Shown here in pieces: positions 1 through 6,026 of a stretch of DNA of 6,026 nt; position 1 is the stretch's first letter; the number at the start of each line of letters is the position of its first letter. The stretch comes from an uncultured Fidelibacterota bacterium (lineage in GTDB: Bacteria; Marinisomatota; Marinisomatia; Marinisomatales; UBA1611): positions 1-6,026 of the forward strand of contig CAJWPW010000081.1 of NCBI GenBank assembly GCA_913045415.1. The letters are read 5' to 3'. The notes under the pieces were generated by a model. That model had not been told where the DNA came from. It did no database searches and saw only the letters and a list, made by a program, of their open reading frames with translations. Both the position numbers and the translations under genes were made by a program.

Positions 1-78
1 AACCAAAACCGTCTCACCCTTAAAAAATTACAAAGTAAAAAAAAGATTTTAAGAAAACCACCAAAATTGGACGAATAA
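1..78 (+). CDS. Possible 3' end of an upstream gene (unidentified basic tail)
   Basis: Reading frame 1 is open from the left edge to a TAA at 76-78 and would encode 25 residues of a lysine/arginine-rich C-terminal tail ending in PPKLDE. Frames 2 and 3 close earlier, at about 50 and 21. A short open stretch in AT-rich DNA can arise by chance, and the tail shows no domain I recognise, so this is only a candidate for the end of a gene that starts outside the window. If real, it lies 53 bases before the RodZ-like gene and on the same strand. Confidence 0.22.
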   Translation, partial: NQNRLTLKKLQSKKKILRKPPKLDE

Positions 79-95
79 ACTTTTTCTCATAAGAT
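67..95 (+). promoter_or_regulatory. Candidate promoter for the RodZ-like gene
   Basis: A TTGGAC at 67-72 (3 of 6 matches to the -35 consensus) and a TAAGAT at 90-95 (4 of 6 matches to the -10 consensus) are separated by 17 bases. Transcription would start near 102, about 30 bases before the ATG at 132. The -35 match is weak; what supports it is the ideal spacing and the fact that the same TAAGAT hexamer with the same spacing occurs in the much better promoter before mraZ. It overlaps the possible end of an upstream reading frame. Confidence 0.3.
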
Positions 96-131
96 ACTGA
101 CCTGTAATTTCAAGAATAATTTTCTATCCCT

Positions 132-950
132 ATGGCCCAATTTTATAAAGAATTAAAAGAGTTAAGAGAATCTCGTGGAATTTCCATGGAGGAGATCAGT
201 GATCGCACTAAAATCAATATACGATATTTACATTCTATTGAATCGGGAGAATTTAGTGAAATAGAGATTCCATACCTTCGCCTTTTTCTCCGTGCCTATG
301 CTGAGGAAATTGGGGGCGATTCTGATAGTGCATTGGAACAACTGGATTCTTATTTGGGAACCAGCCGCCCGATTTCTCATAAGGCTTTGGCTACAAAAGA
401 TGAGCACTTTGAAAATCAAGAAAATTTTGGTGGAGAAACTGATACCCCTTCTAATAATGACCATAAATTTCGGCAGGATTTAATAAAAGGTGGTCTTCTT
501 CTCATAGTTTTTATTTTTTCTATTTTGATCTTTAAAAAAATATTCAATACAGAAAGTACGGCAGTCATTCCTACTATGATTCAAGAATACGTACAGTCCA
601 TTTCAGAGCAAGAACTATCATCTCATTATTTATTAGATCAGACTAGAGAAGAATTACTTCCTGTCTCACCACCTTTTTTTATAAAACTTCGTGTGAGAGA
701 GCAAACAGCTTATTCTTTTAAAAATGATACATTCCCGGCTATTTCGAATCTTTTGCAGGAAAATTGGGAACAAGATCTCAACGCTTTTGTCAAAACATCA
801 GAATTGTTATTCTCCAATACAAACGGTCTAACTTTGTTTATTAATGGTGTAAACATAACCAACATCACTAATTACAATAATCCCCTTCGATTGACCATTA
901 GCCCTTCCCCTCCATCCATGGTCATCCAGCGGTATAAACCGCTTCGGTAA
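132..950 (+). CDS. RodZ-like membrane-anchored helix-turn-helix protein
   Basis: The 272-residue protein has the RodZ layout. Residues about 4-72 form a Cro/XRE-type helix-turn-helix of the RodZ class, with the family-like run LRESRGISMEEIS, then TKINIRYLHSIESGEF and LRLFLRAYA. A polar linker follows (about 76-113), then one transmembrane helix (about 117-134), then an extracytoplasmic part whose residues about 181-260 are strand-rich and end in a pattern (LTLFINGVNI) resembling the DUF4115-type domain of RodZ. In known RodZ proteins the helix-turn-helix binds the MreB cytoskeleton and helps keep rod shape; that role is inferred here. Basic residues flank the membrane helix on both sides (R114, K119 and K135, K136), so topology rests on homology. 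The C-terminal part is divergent. No Shine-Dalgarno sequence is visible before the ATG. The gene is separated from mraZ by 150 bases that appear to contain a terminator and a new promoter, so it is probably a separate transcription unit. A plain HTH regulator is the alternative, but the membrane anchor argues against it. Confidence 0.8.
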   Translation: MAQFYKELKELRESRGISMEEISDRTKINIRYLHSIESGEFSEIEIPYLRLFLRAYAEEIGGDSDSALEQLDSYLGTSRPISHKALATKDEHFENQENFGGETDTPSNNDHKFRQDLIKGGLLLIVFIFSILIFKKIFNTESTAVIPTMIQEYVQSISEQELSSHYLLDQTREELLPVSPPFFIKLRVREQTAYSFKNDTFPAISNLLQENWEQDLNAFVKTSELLFSNTNGLTLFINGVNITNITNYNNPLRLTISPSPPSMVIQRYKPLR

Positions 951-994
951 TACCCTTCTAATACAACCCACTTTTCTCCACTGAGGTTTTTCTC

Positions 995-1017
995 ATAGGG
1001 AAGCCCTTATCTTTTTT
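995..1017 (+). terminator. Weak intrinsic terminator candidate after the RodZ-like gene
   Basis: AGGG at 997-1000 pairs with CCCT at 1004-1007 around a three-base AAG loop. The stem can be extended by two A-T pairs past a bulged T at 1008, and a run of six T follows at 1012-1017. It lies 44 bases after the stop codon at 948-950 and just before the mraZ promoter, which is where a terminator would be expected. The stem is short, so efficiency may be poor and some read-through into mraZ is possible. Confidence 0.35.
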
Positions 1018-1037
1018 AAAAATAATCTTAATATTTA

Positions 1038-1066
1038 TTGACATTTTTCCCATGTTAAGGTAAGAT
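1038..1066 (+). promoter_or_regulatory. Promoter of the mraZ-dcw operon
   Basis: A perfect -35 hexamer TTGACA at 1038-1043 and a -10 hexamer TAAGAT at 1061-1066 (4 of 6 matches) are separated by exactly 17 bases. Transcription should start near 1073, leaving a leader of about 28 bases before the mraZ ATG. This is the only strong promoter seen in front of the five overlapping genes that follow, so it probably drives all of them. The predicted start site falls inside the GTGGG repeats, which fits repression by MraZ. Confidence 0.72.
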
Positions 1067-1067
1067 T

Positions 1068-1082
1068 GTGGGTAGTTGTGGG
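1068..1082 (+). promoter_or_regulatory. MraZ operator: two GTGGG direct repeats
   Basis: GTGGG occurs at 1068-1072 and again at 1078-1082, so the repeats are spaced by five bases and repeat every 10 bases, about one helical turn. In Escherichia coli, MraZ is known to bind TGGGN repeats separated by 5-base spacers just downstream of the mra promoter. The sequence, spacing and location all match here. Only two copies are visible: the positions one turn upstream (1058-1062, AGGTA) and downstream (1088-1092) do not match. The repeats begin two bases after the -10 box and cover the expected transcription start, so a bound protein should block initiation. Confidence 0.75.
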
Positions 1083-1100
1083 TAACTTCCCCTTTCAAAC

Positions 1101-1565
1101 ATGACCTTGACAAATAATACATTTACAGGCGAATATGCATACTCCCTTGATTCCAAGGGCCGTGTAAATATTCCGGCCAAATTTCGGCAATCCCTGTCCG
1201 ATGATAACGAAGGCACTTTCGTTATTACAAGAGGCATGGATTCATGCGTTTGGGTATATCCCCTTATTCAATGGAAAGACATTGAGTCTAATCTCCGCAA
1301 TCTTTCATCTCTTTCAAAAATCAACAGGACATTCGTGCGCAATACTGCACGGTATGCATCCCCTTCCACTTATGATAAACAGGGGCGCATCACTTTGACT
1401 CCGTCCCTGATCGATTACGCCGGTTTAGACAAAGATGTATTAATTGTTGGTATGGTAAATAAAATTGAAATTTGGAATCCAACCCGTTTGGATGAAACAG
1501 ATAAACAGAATTTAGAAATTGATCCAGCGGCATATGATGAACTGGCTAAAAACATTATTATCTAA
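1101..1565 (+). CDS. mraZ: Transcriptional regulator MraZ
   Basis: This 154-residue protein is the usual MraZ size and contains the two tandem AbrB/SpoVT-type swapped-hairpin domains of the family. The DxxGR signature appears twice: D17-R21 in LDSKGRVNIPAKFR and D92-R96 in YDKQGRITLTPSL. MraZ forms ring-shaped oligomers that bind repeated sites in front of their own operon and, in E. coli, repress the dcw genes. A matching pair of repeats lies 19-33 bases upstream of this gene, so autoregulation is a well-founded inference. The ATG at 1101 is chosen because the first domain follows directly and a GTG at 1078 is out of frame. No Shine-Dalgarno sequence is visible in the short leader. The stop codon overlaps the rsmH start by one base (TAATG). 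Confidence 0.96.
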   Translation: MTLTNNTFTGEYAYSLDSKGRVNIPAKFRQSLSDDNEGTFVITRGMDSCVWVYPLIQWKDIESNLRNLSSLSKINRTFVRNTARYASPSTYDKQGRITLTPSLIDYAGLDKDVLIVGMVNKIEIWNPTRLDETDKQNLEIDPAAYDELAKNIII

Positions 1566-2461
1566 TGATACAGGGAAGGCAATCGGGAACGCAAGTTCAC
1601 GTTCCGGTTCTGCCGACGGAGGTTATTTTCTACCTCAATATTATTACCGACGGTATCTATCTAGACGGAACAGTTGGGCTCGGGGGACACGCCTCGCTTA
1701 TCCTCGACCATCTGTCACCCAAGGGTCATTTCATAGGAACTGATCTGGATAATGAGGCACTTTTATTATGCAACAAACGTCTCTCTGGTTATCCAACCCC
1801 TGTCTCCCTTTTTCACAACTCTTATCACAATTTTAATGCCATCCTTGATGAATTGGGAATTGATCAAGTGAACGGATTTTTATTGGACCTTGGGCTCTCT
1901 TCATTGCAAATGGATTCACATGTGCGGGGATTTTCCTATTTAACAGACTCAGATCTGGATATGCGGTTTGATTCATCTCAAGAAATTAAAGCTTCGGGAA
2001 TTTTAAATCATCTTTCGGTAAATGATTTGGCGAATGTGATTTTTCAATATGGTGAAGAAAGGCGATCCCGCGCTATTGCAAAAAGTATCGTAAAAATGAG
2101 ACCGTTGACTACCGTATTTGACTTGGTTGAATCCATCCGTAGAAGTACTCCCCCAAATCATCGAGATAGGACGTTGGCGCGTGTTTTTCAGGCTATTCGA
2201 ATCAAGGTTAATGGCGAATTGGAAAAACTTGAAAATTTTCTTTCAACCTTTCGAGACCGGCTTGTAATTGGTGGGCGTGTCGCCATCATTAGTTTTCACT
2301 CCCTGGAAGACAGATTGGTGAAACATAGTTTTAAAGAACTAGCGAAAGAAGGTGCCCTATCAATCCTAACAAAAAAACCGGTAGTTGCCACTGACCAAGA
2401 AATGACAGAAAACAGACGCTCTAGAAGTGCAAAACTACGTGTAGCAGAAAGGATATCTTAA
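1565..2461 (+). CDS. rsmH: 16S rRNA (cytosine-1402-N4)-methyltransferase RsmH (MraW)
   Basis: RsmH uses S-adenosylmethionine to methylate N4 of C1402 in 16S rRNA, at the ribosomal P site, which tunes decoding fidelity. The 298-residue protein is of normal length. It has the N-terminal HVPVL motif (12-16), SAM-binding motif I as DGTVGLGGH (34-42), the acidic residue of motif II at D60 in GTDLDNEAL, and the LLDLGLSSLQMD motif (106-117). RGFSYLTDSDLDMRFD, YGEERRSRAIAKSIV, ARVFQAIRIKVNGELE and IISFHSLEDRLVK follow in family order. The C-terminus has the conserved RRSRSAKLRVAER ending. The start is fixed by the TAATG overlap with mraZ, since the next methionine is M116, well inside the domain. Without a visible Shine-Dalgarno sequence, translation probably depends on ribosomes finishing mraZ. 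The 3' end again overlaps the next gene as TAATG. Confidence 0.97.
   Translation: MIQGRQSGTQVHVPVLPTEVIFYLNIITDGIYLDGTVGLGGHASLILDHLSPKGHFIGTDLDNEALLLCNKRLSGYPTPVSLFHNSYHNFNAILDELGIDQVNGFLLDLGLSSLQMDSHVRGFSYLTDSDLDMRFDSSQEIKASGILNHLSVNDLANVIFQYGEERRSRAIAKSIVKMRPLTTVFDLVESIRRSTPPNHRDRTLARVFQAIRIKVNGELEKLENFLSTFRDRLVIGGRVAIISFHSLEDRLVKHSFKELAKEGALSILTKKPVVATDQEMTENRRSRSAKLRVAERIS
2448..2453 (+). promoter_or_regulatory. Ribosome binding site of the ftsL-like gene
   Basis: AAAGGA lies seven bases before the ATG at 2461, inside the last codons of rsmH. It is the clearest Shine-Dalgarno-like element in the window; the other starts have none or only a four-base match. It supports the ATG at 2461 as the true start and may allow independent loading of ribosomes on this gene. 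Confidence 0.5.
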
Positions 2462-2784
2462 TGGCAAAAAAAAGAATGTCAAAACGAGCCCGGGATTTGA
2501 TTCAAAGTCTCCTATTTTTCATTTCCACATTTGGAATTATCTCCTGTCTCATTTTTTATTTATGGGTCTATACAGAGATTGATGAAACTCTTCTAGCTAT
2601 CGAGATCCAAAATTCCACGGCGAAAGAATTACAAAATGATGTCAATGAACTCCAAAGCAAAATAGAATCATTGAGCCGGCCAGACGTGATTGCAAGAAAA
2701 GCACGTGAAGAATTGAATATGGTATTTACCCAACCTGAAACCCTTCAGATTGTAATAGATCGAAAAATGACCAAAATCTTGTGA
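2461..2784 (+). CDS. ftsL: Cell division protein FtsL-like (FtsL/DivIC family)
   Basis: This 107-residue protein is a small bitopic membrane protein. It has a strongly basic cytoplasmic N-terminus (KKRMSKRAR), one transmembrane helix at about 15-37, and a heptad-like coiled coil at about 40-75. It ends in RPDVIARKAREELNMVF and a short tail, a pattern typical of the FtsL/FtsB/DivIC septum-formation family. Its position between rsmH and ftsI is the standard place of ftsL. FtsL works with FtsB and FtsQ to activate the FtsW-FtsI septal synthase; that role is inferred from family and context. Sequence alone does not separate FtsL from FtsB/DivIC, and the ELNMVF ending is DivIC-like, so the symbol rests on synteny. 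The start overlaps rsmH by one base, and the last four bases overlap the ftsI start. Confidence 0.8.
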   Translation: MAKKRMSKRARDLIQSLLFFISTFGIISCLIFYLWVYTEIDETLLAIEIQNSTAKELQNDVNELQSKIESLSRPDVIARKAREELNMVFTQPETLQIVIDRKMTKIL

Positions 2785-4772
2785 CAAAAACGTATTTGAA
2801 GTACAAACCACGGATTACCATACTGGCTGGATTCATCATCCTATCATGGGTAGGTCTCTGTGTGCGGCTATTTCAAGTACAAGTTCTCAATGGCGCGCAA
2901 TATCAAATGGCGGTCGTCAATCAATCTCAGAAAAAACAAATCCTCCCAGCAAACCGTGGTAATATTTTCGATAGGAAAGATAAACCTCTCACGCGGAATA
3001 TTATTCATTACACACTTTCTGCAAATCCACACAAGGTAAAAGATAAGATTGGTCTCGCTACAGCAATCAGTGAAAGAACCGGACAGCCCAAAGAGAAATA
3101 CTTAAAAAAACTAAACTCAAATGCAAAGTTTTCTTACCTTGAACGAAATATTCAACGAGAAACATTGGGCACCTTGGAATTAACAACTTTCGAGGGATTA
3201 ACAATTGAAAGAAAATATCGCCGTTTCTACCCACATAACCATATTGCTGCCCAAGTGCTTGGTTTTACTAATATAGATGACGAAGGTATTTCTGGAATTG
3301 AAAAAGATTTCAACTCTTATTTAACAGGAAAACCAGGTGCCGTGTATAAGACAAAAGGATGGAGTGGAAAAATCCAACACAAAAGTGGCATGCCCTTTCA
3401 AGCGCCCATGGATGGTTGCAACATTCAATTAACTCTGGACCTGGAATATCAATCAATCCTAGAAGAAGAATTAAAACGGCGTCAGATTGAAACAAATGCT
3501 TTATCAGCCACCGGAATAATCATGGATCCGCAATCAGGTGAGATTTTAGCTATGGCATCTACACCAGGATTTGATAATAATAAATTTGGAACATCCCTTC
3601 CAGCTCAGCAACGGATCCGAGCCATTACAGATCAATTTGAACCAGGCTCAACCTTCAAGGTTGTTTCCGCTGTTTCAGCCATTTCCAAAAATACAGTTAG
3701 CCTGGAAGAAGAATTCAACTGTGAAAATGGCAAATTTGCTTATTACAATATCACAGTGAGAGATCATGATGAGCATGCCATGCTAACCCTTCCCCAAATT
3801 ATTCGTTTTTCAAGCAATATCGGCATGATCAAAGTGATGGAACGTGTAGGGACAAAATCTCTTTACCAAACTAGTCGGGATTTCGGATTTGGATCCACCA
3901 CCGGAATCAGTCTTGCTGGTGAAATGAGTGGAAAATTGAGTGCTGTAAAAAATTGGAGTGCCGTTTCCTTGGGACAGATTGCCATGGGACATGAAGTGGG
4001 TGTTACCGCTATCCAATTAGCTTCCGCCTACTGCGCGATTGCCAATGGAGGTTACCTTGTAACGCCTCGTCTCGTTCGGCAAATCATTGACCGAAACCAG
4101 GAAGTAATTTATGCTGAAGAGCCATCCGTAATTCGGAAAATTGCTGACCAGAAAACAATGGAAAATATTCGGAAAATGCTTAGGGGTGTAGTCATGAACG
4201 GGACAGGCCATAATGCTGATATTTCTGGTTGGGATGTAGCAGGAAAAACAGGCACTGCTCAGAAGTGGATAGATGGCCAATATTCCAATGATAAGTTCAT
4301 TTCCAATTTTGTTGGATTTTTCCCTTACCAAGATCCACAACTTCTTGCTTTTATTATGTTAGATGAACCGAACCAGCCTTACCACTGGGGATCTGAGGGT
4401 GCAGCTATTGCTTTTAAACGTGTCATGAAGCGTATTATCAGTATGGATGATGAAATTACCCCGCCAACAAGGAATTCGGATCGGGGTATCTTTGCGTATC
4501 AATTACCCAAAAACGATGTGATCATACGAAATGAACCACCTATCGCTATTCAAGCATCTTCCTTGCCATTAGGGCTATCTACTGCTGCTAGGTTTTCAAA
4601 TAAAGTTGAAATGCCGGAAATCCGTGGTTTTAGCATGCGGAAGGCCATGACATCTCTTCGCCAAGCCGGGTTAAAATATATAATTCAAGGAAGCGGAAAA
4701 GTTGCATGGCAGAGTCCTGTACCGGGAACAATTTTGAACAAAGGGCACACTTGCACCGTAGGATTTAAATGA
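2781..4772 (+). CDS. ftsI: Septal peptidoglycan transpeptidase FtsI (class B PBP) with PASTA domain
   Basis: The 663-residue protein is a class B penicillin-binding protein that cross-links septal peptidoglycan on the outer face of the cytoplasmic membrane. It has a short cytoplasmic tail, a membrane anchor at about 12-31, and the dimerisation/pedestal domain beginning with RGNIFDRKDKPL (R59 onward). The transpeptidase domain, about 240-560, carries all three active-site motifs: S290-T-F-K293 within EPGSTFK, S344-S-N346, and K489-T-G491 in AGKTGTAQK. A single PASTA domain occupies about 609-663, up to the C-terminus. All catalytic residues are present. The start is a GTG at 2781 overlapping the ftsL stop as GTGA; the next methionine (M43) lies after the membrane helix, so the GTG is needed. 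No clear Shine-Dalgarno sequence is seen, which suggests translational coupling to ftsL. A SpoVD-type paralogue is a theoretical alternative, but the dcw position favours FtsI. Confidence 0.95.
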   Translation: MTKTYLKYKPRITILAGFIILSWVGLCVRLFQVQVLNGAQYQMAVVNQSQKKQILPANRGNIFDRKDKPLTRNIIHYTLSANPHKVKDKIGLATAISERTGQPKEKYLKKLNSNAKFSYLERNIQRETLGTLELTTFEGLTIERKYRRFYPHNHIAAQVLGFTNIDDEGISGIEKDFNSYLTGKPGAVYKTKGWSGKIQHKSGMPFQAPMDGCNIQLTLDLEYQSILEEELKRRQIETNALSATGIIMDPQSGEILAMASTPGFDNNKFGTSLPAQQRIRAITDQFEPGSTFKVVSAVSAISKNTVSLEEEFNCENGKFAYYNITVRDHDEHAMLTLPQIIRFSSNIGMIKVMERVGTKSLYQTSRDFGFGSTTGISLAGEMSGKLSAVKNWSAVSLGQIAMGHEVGVTAIQLASAYCAIANGGYLVTPRLVRQIIDRNQEVIYAEEPSVIRKIADQKTMENIRKMLRGVVMNGTGHNADISGWDVAGKTGTAQKWIDGQYSNDKFISNFVGFFPYQDPQLLAFIMLDEPNQPYHWGSEGAAIAFKRVMKRIISMDDEITPPTRNSDRGIFAYQLPKNDVIIRNEPPIAIQASSLPLGLSTAARFSNKVEMPEIRGFSMRKAMTSLRQAGLKYIIQGSGKVAWQSPVPGTILNKGHTCTVGFK

Positions 4773-6026
4773 CAAAGTCTCTACACACTATTGCTCATTC
4801 ATTACTTCAACCATCCCGGGAAATTCCAAATGTTACAGTTACGGGGGTGAAATTGAATTCTTCCCAGGTTGAAGAGGGTGATCTTTTTATTGCTATTCCC
4901 GGGACAAAAGTGGATGGCCATGATTTTATAAGTGATGCCATTGATTCAGGAGCAATAGCCATTATTTCCAATGGACGAGATGTAGGTAAGTTGTCTGTTC
5001 CTCAAATAAAAGTGGCAAACCCAAGGCGTGCTGCATCAATAGTTGCTGCAGAATATTATGGGCATCCTACAAAAGACCTTATTGTCCTTGGCATAACCGG
5101 GACCAATGGTAAAACAACCACTGCTTCTCTCCTTTATTCTATATTGAATAACGCAGGGCACAAAACAGCTCAATTGGGAACATTAGGTACAATTGCTGAT
5201 GGTTTTAATCAAGAAGCTACGTTAACCACCCCGGATTCCATTTCATTACAAAAAATATTTTCAGAATTGAGGGATGCGGATTTCTCACACATTGTCATGG
5301 AAGTTTCTTCCCATGCGTTAGATCAATACAGGGTCGCAGATATTGAATTTGATGTGGCCCTGTTCACCAATCTGACACCTGAGCATTTGGATTACCATGC
5401 TTCGATAGAAGCCTACTATCAGGCGAAAGCGCGCCTTTTCAGAATGTTACCATTGGAATCCACTGCCATCGTGAATGAGTCCGATCCAAATGGGTTGAGA
5501 ATGGCAGAAGAAACGAATGCCCCAACTTTGACTTTTTCCCGTTCAAATGGGAATTCCATTCATTTTTCTGATTTAAATATTTCCATTTCTGGGATTCATG
5601 GCAATATTATTGCAGGTCATATCACCTATGAGATCGGCTCAAGCCTTGTGGGTGAATTCAATGCAGAAAATATATTAGGTGCAGTTTCGGTGGCTCATGC
5701 CTTGGGTATCGAGAAAGAAATGATTGAAGATGGGATCAAAAAATGTTCTGCTATTCCCGGCCGAATGGAATCCTTCCCATTGGCTAATGGCGCAAAAGCG
5801 ATCATAGATTATGCTCACACACCAGATGCTTATGAAAAGGTATTAGGCACCTTAAAAGAAGTTTCTTTGGATGATTCCTACCTATATGTCGTTTTCGGAG
5901 CCGGTGGTGATAGAGATACAAATAAACGTCCGAAAATGGCCCAGATTGCTGAAATTTTTGCAACCCATTGTTTCGTAACACCGGATAATCCCAGAACAGA
6001 AGATCCAAATCAAATTTCGAAAGAAA
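4769..6026 (+). CDS. murE: UDP-MurNAc-tripeptide synthetase MurE, meso-DAP type (3' end missing)
   Basis: The frame is open from the ATG at 4769 to the right edge: 419 codons plus one base of a family that usually has about 480-500 residues, so roughly the last 60-80 are missing. MurE is the cytoplasmic ATP-dependent ligase that adds the third amino acid to UDP-MurNAc-L-Ala-D-Glu. Visible motifs are the N-terminal substrate domain (FIAIPGTKVDGHDF), the ATP loop GITGTNGKTTT at 108-118 (K115), TTPDS, and MEVSSHALDQYRV. FTNLTPEHLDYH follows, then the lysine expected to be carbamylated (K220 in YYQAKARLF), IPGRME, IDYAHTPDA (345-353) and FGAGGDRD. The DNPR motif at 406-409 is typical of enzymes that add meso-diaminopimelate rather than lysine. 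The start overlaps the ftsI stop as ATGA, with a weak AGGA at 4760-4763 five bases upstream. No frameshift or missing key residue is seen in the part present. Confidence 0.95.
   Translation, partial: MTKSLHTIAHSLLQPSREIPNVTVTGVKLNSSQVEEGDLFIAIPGTKVDGHDFISDAIDSGAIAIISNGRDVGKLSVPQIKVANPRRAASIVAAEYYGHPTKDLIVLGITGTNGKTTTASLLYSILNNAGHKTAQLGTLGTIADGFNQEATLTTPDSISLQKIFSELRDADFSHIVMEVSSHALDQYRVADIEFDVALFTNLTPEHLDYHASIEAYYQAKARLFRMLPLESTAIVNESDPNGLRMAEETNAPTLTFSRSNGNSIHFSDLNISISGIHGNIIAGHITYEIGSSLVGEFNAENILGAVSVAHALGIEKEMIEDGIKKCSAIPGRMESFPLANGAKAIIDYAHTPDAYEKVLGTLKEVSLDDSYLYVVFGAGGDRDTNKRPKMAQIAEIFATHCFVTPDNPRTEDPNQISKE

Noticed and set aside
976..991. A second possible terminator, CTC-CACT-GAG followed by GTTTTT
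   Set aside because: The stem has only three pairs plus one possible wobble pair, so it is unlikely to be stable; the hairpin at 995-1010 is a slightly better candidate.
81..997. An 11-base direct repeat, TTTTTCTCATA, at 81-91 and 987-997 in the two intergenic regions
   Set aside because: Repeats of this length are expected by chance several times in a 6 kb AT-rich window, and the copies lie in different places relative to the two promoters (in the spacer versus well upstream of the -35).
1519..1743. A 74-codon plus-strand frame spanning the mraZ-rsmH junction
   Set aside because: It overlaps two well-supported genes in another frame and its arginine/tyrosine-rich product has no family pattern.
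4017..4340. A 107-codon open frame on the minus strand inside ftsI
   Set aside because: It lies entirely within the transpeptidase domain, including the KTG region, has no recognisable domain and no promoter or ribosome site, and is best explained as a shadow of the real gene. The same holds for minus-strand frames at 3310-3495, 3810-4016, 228-464, 1055-1237 and 5802-6008.
1..6026. An undescribed system, mobile element, CRISPR array or RNA gene
   Set aside because: Apart from short flanks, the window is filled by recognisable dcw genes in standard order with intact motifs. I saw no inverted terminal repeats, spaced repeat array, tRNA-like fold or unexplained gene-length stretch.

Overview
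This window is the front end of a bacterial division and cell wall (dcw) cluster, all on the + strand. The order is a RodZ-like membrane-anchored helix-turn-helix protein, then mraZ, rsmH (mraW), an ftsL-like gene, ftsI with a C-terminal PASTA domain, and a murE cut by the right edge. The DNA is AT-rich. MurE carries the DNPR signature typical of meso-diaminopimelate-adding enzymes, so the peptidoglycan is probably of the DAP type. Recognisable Shine-Dalgarno sequences are scarce. The best promoter is a classical TTGACA / 17 bp / TAAGAT element, which argues against a typical Bacteroidota promoter. A didermic lineage of the wider FCB group (for example a Marinimicrobia-like bacterium) would fit, but that placement is inference and weak.

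Layout. Bases 1-131 hold the possible tail of an upstream gene and a weak candidate promoter. Bases 132-950 encode the RodZ-like protein. Bases 951-1100 are intergenic and hold a weak hairpin/T-tract terminator candidate, a near-consensus sigma-70-type promoter, and two GTGGG direct repeats at 10 bp periodicity just downstream of the -10 box. The repeats are the expected form of a MraZ operator. From 1101 to the end of the window five genes run without a gap: every junction overlaps by 1 or 4 bases (TAATG, TAATG, GTGA, ATGA), which implies one translationally coupled operon.

How it works together. MraZ is the DNA-binding regulator expected to act on its own operon through the repeats. RsmH methylates 16S rRNA in the decoding centre. 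FtsL and FtsI belong to the septal peptidoglycan synthesis complex. MurE makes the cytoplasmic UDP-MurNAc-tripeptide that feeds the pathway. The RodZ-like protein upstream, on what looks like its own transcription unit, adds a cell-shape (MreB-linked) candidate next to the division operon.

I saw no mobile element, CRISPR array, RNA gene or clearly novel system. The most informative points are the MraZ operator arrangement, the unbroken chain of overlapping genes, and the divergent RodZ-like neighbour.
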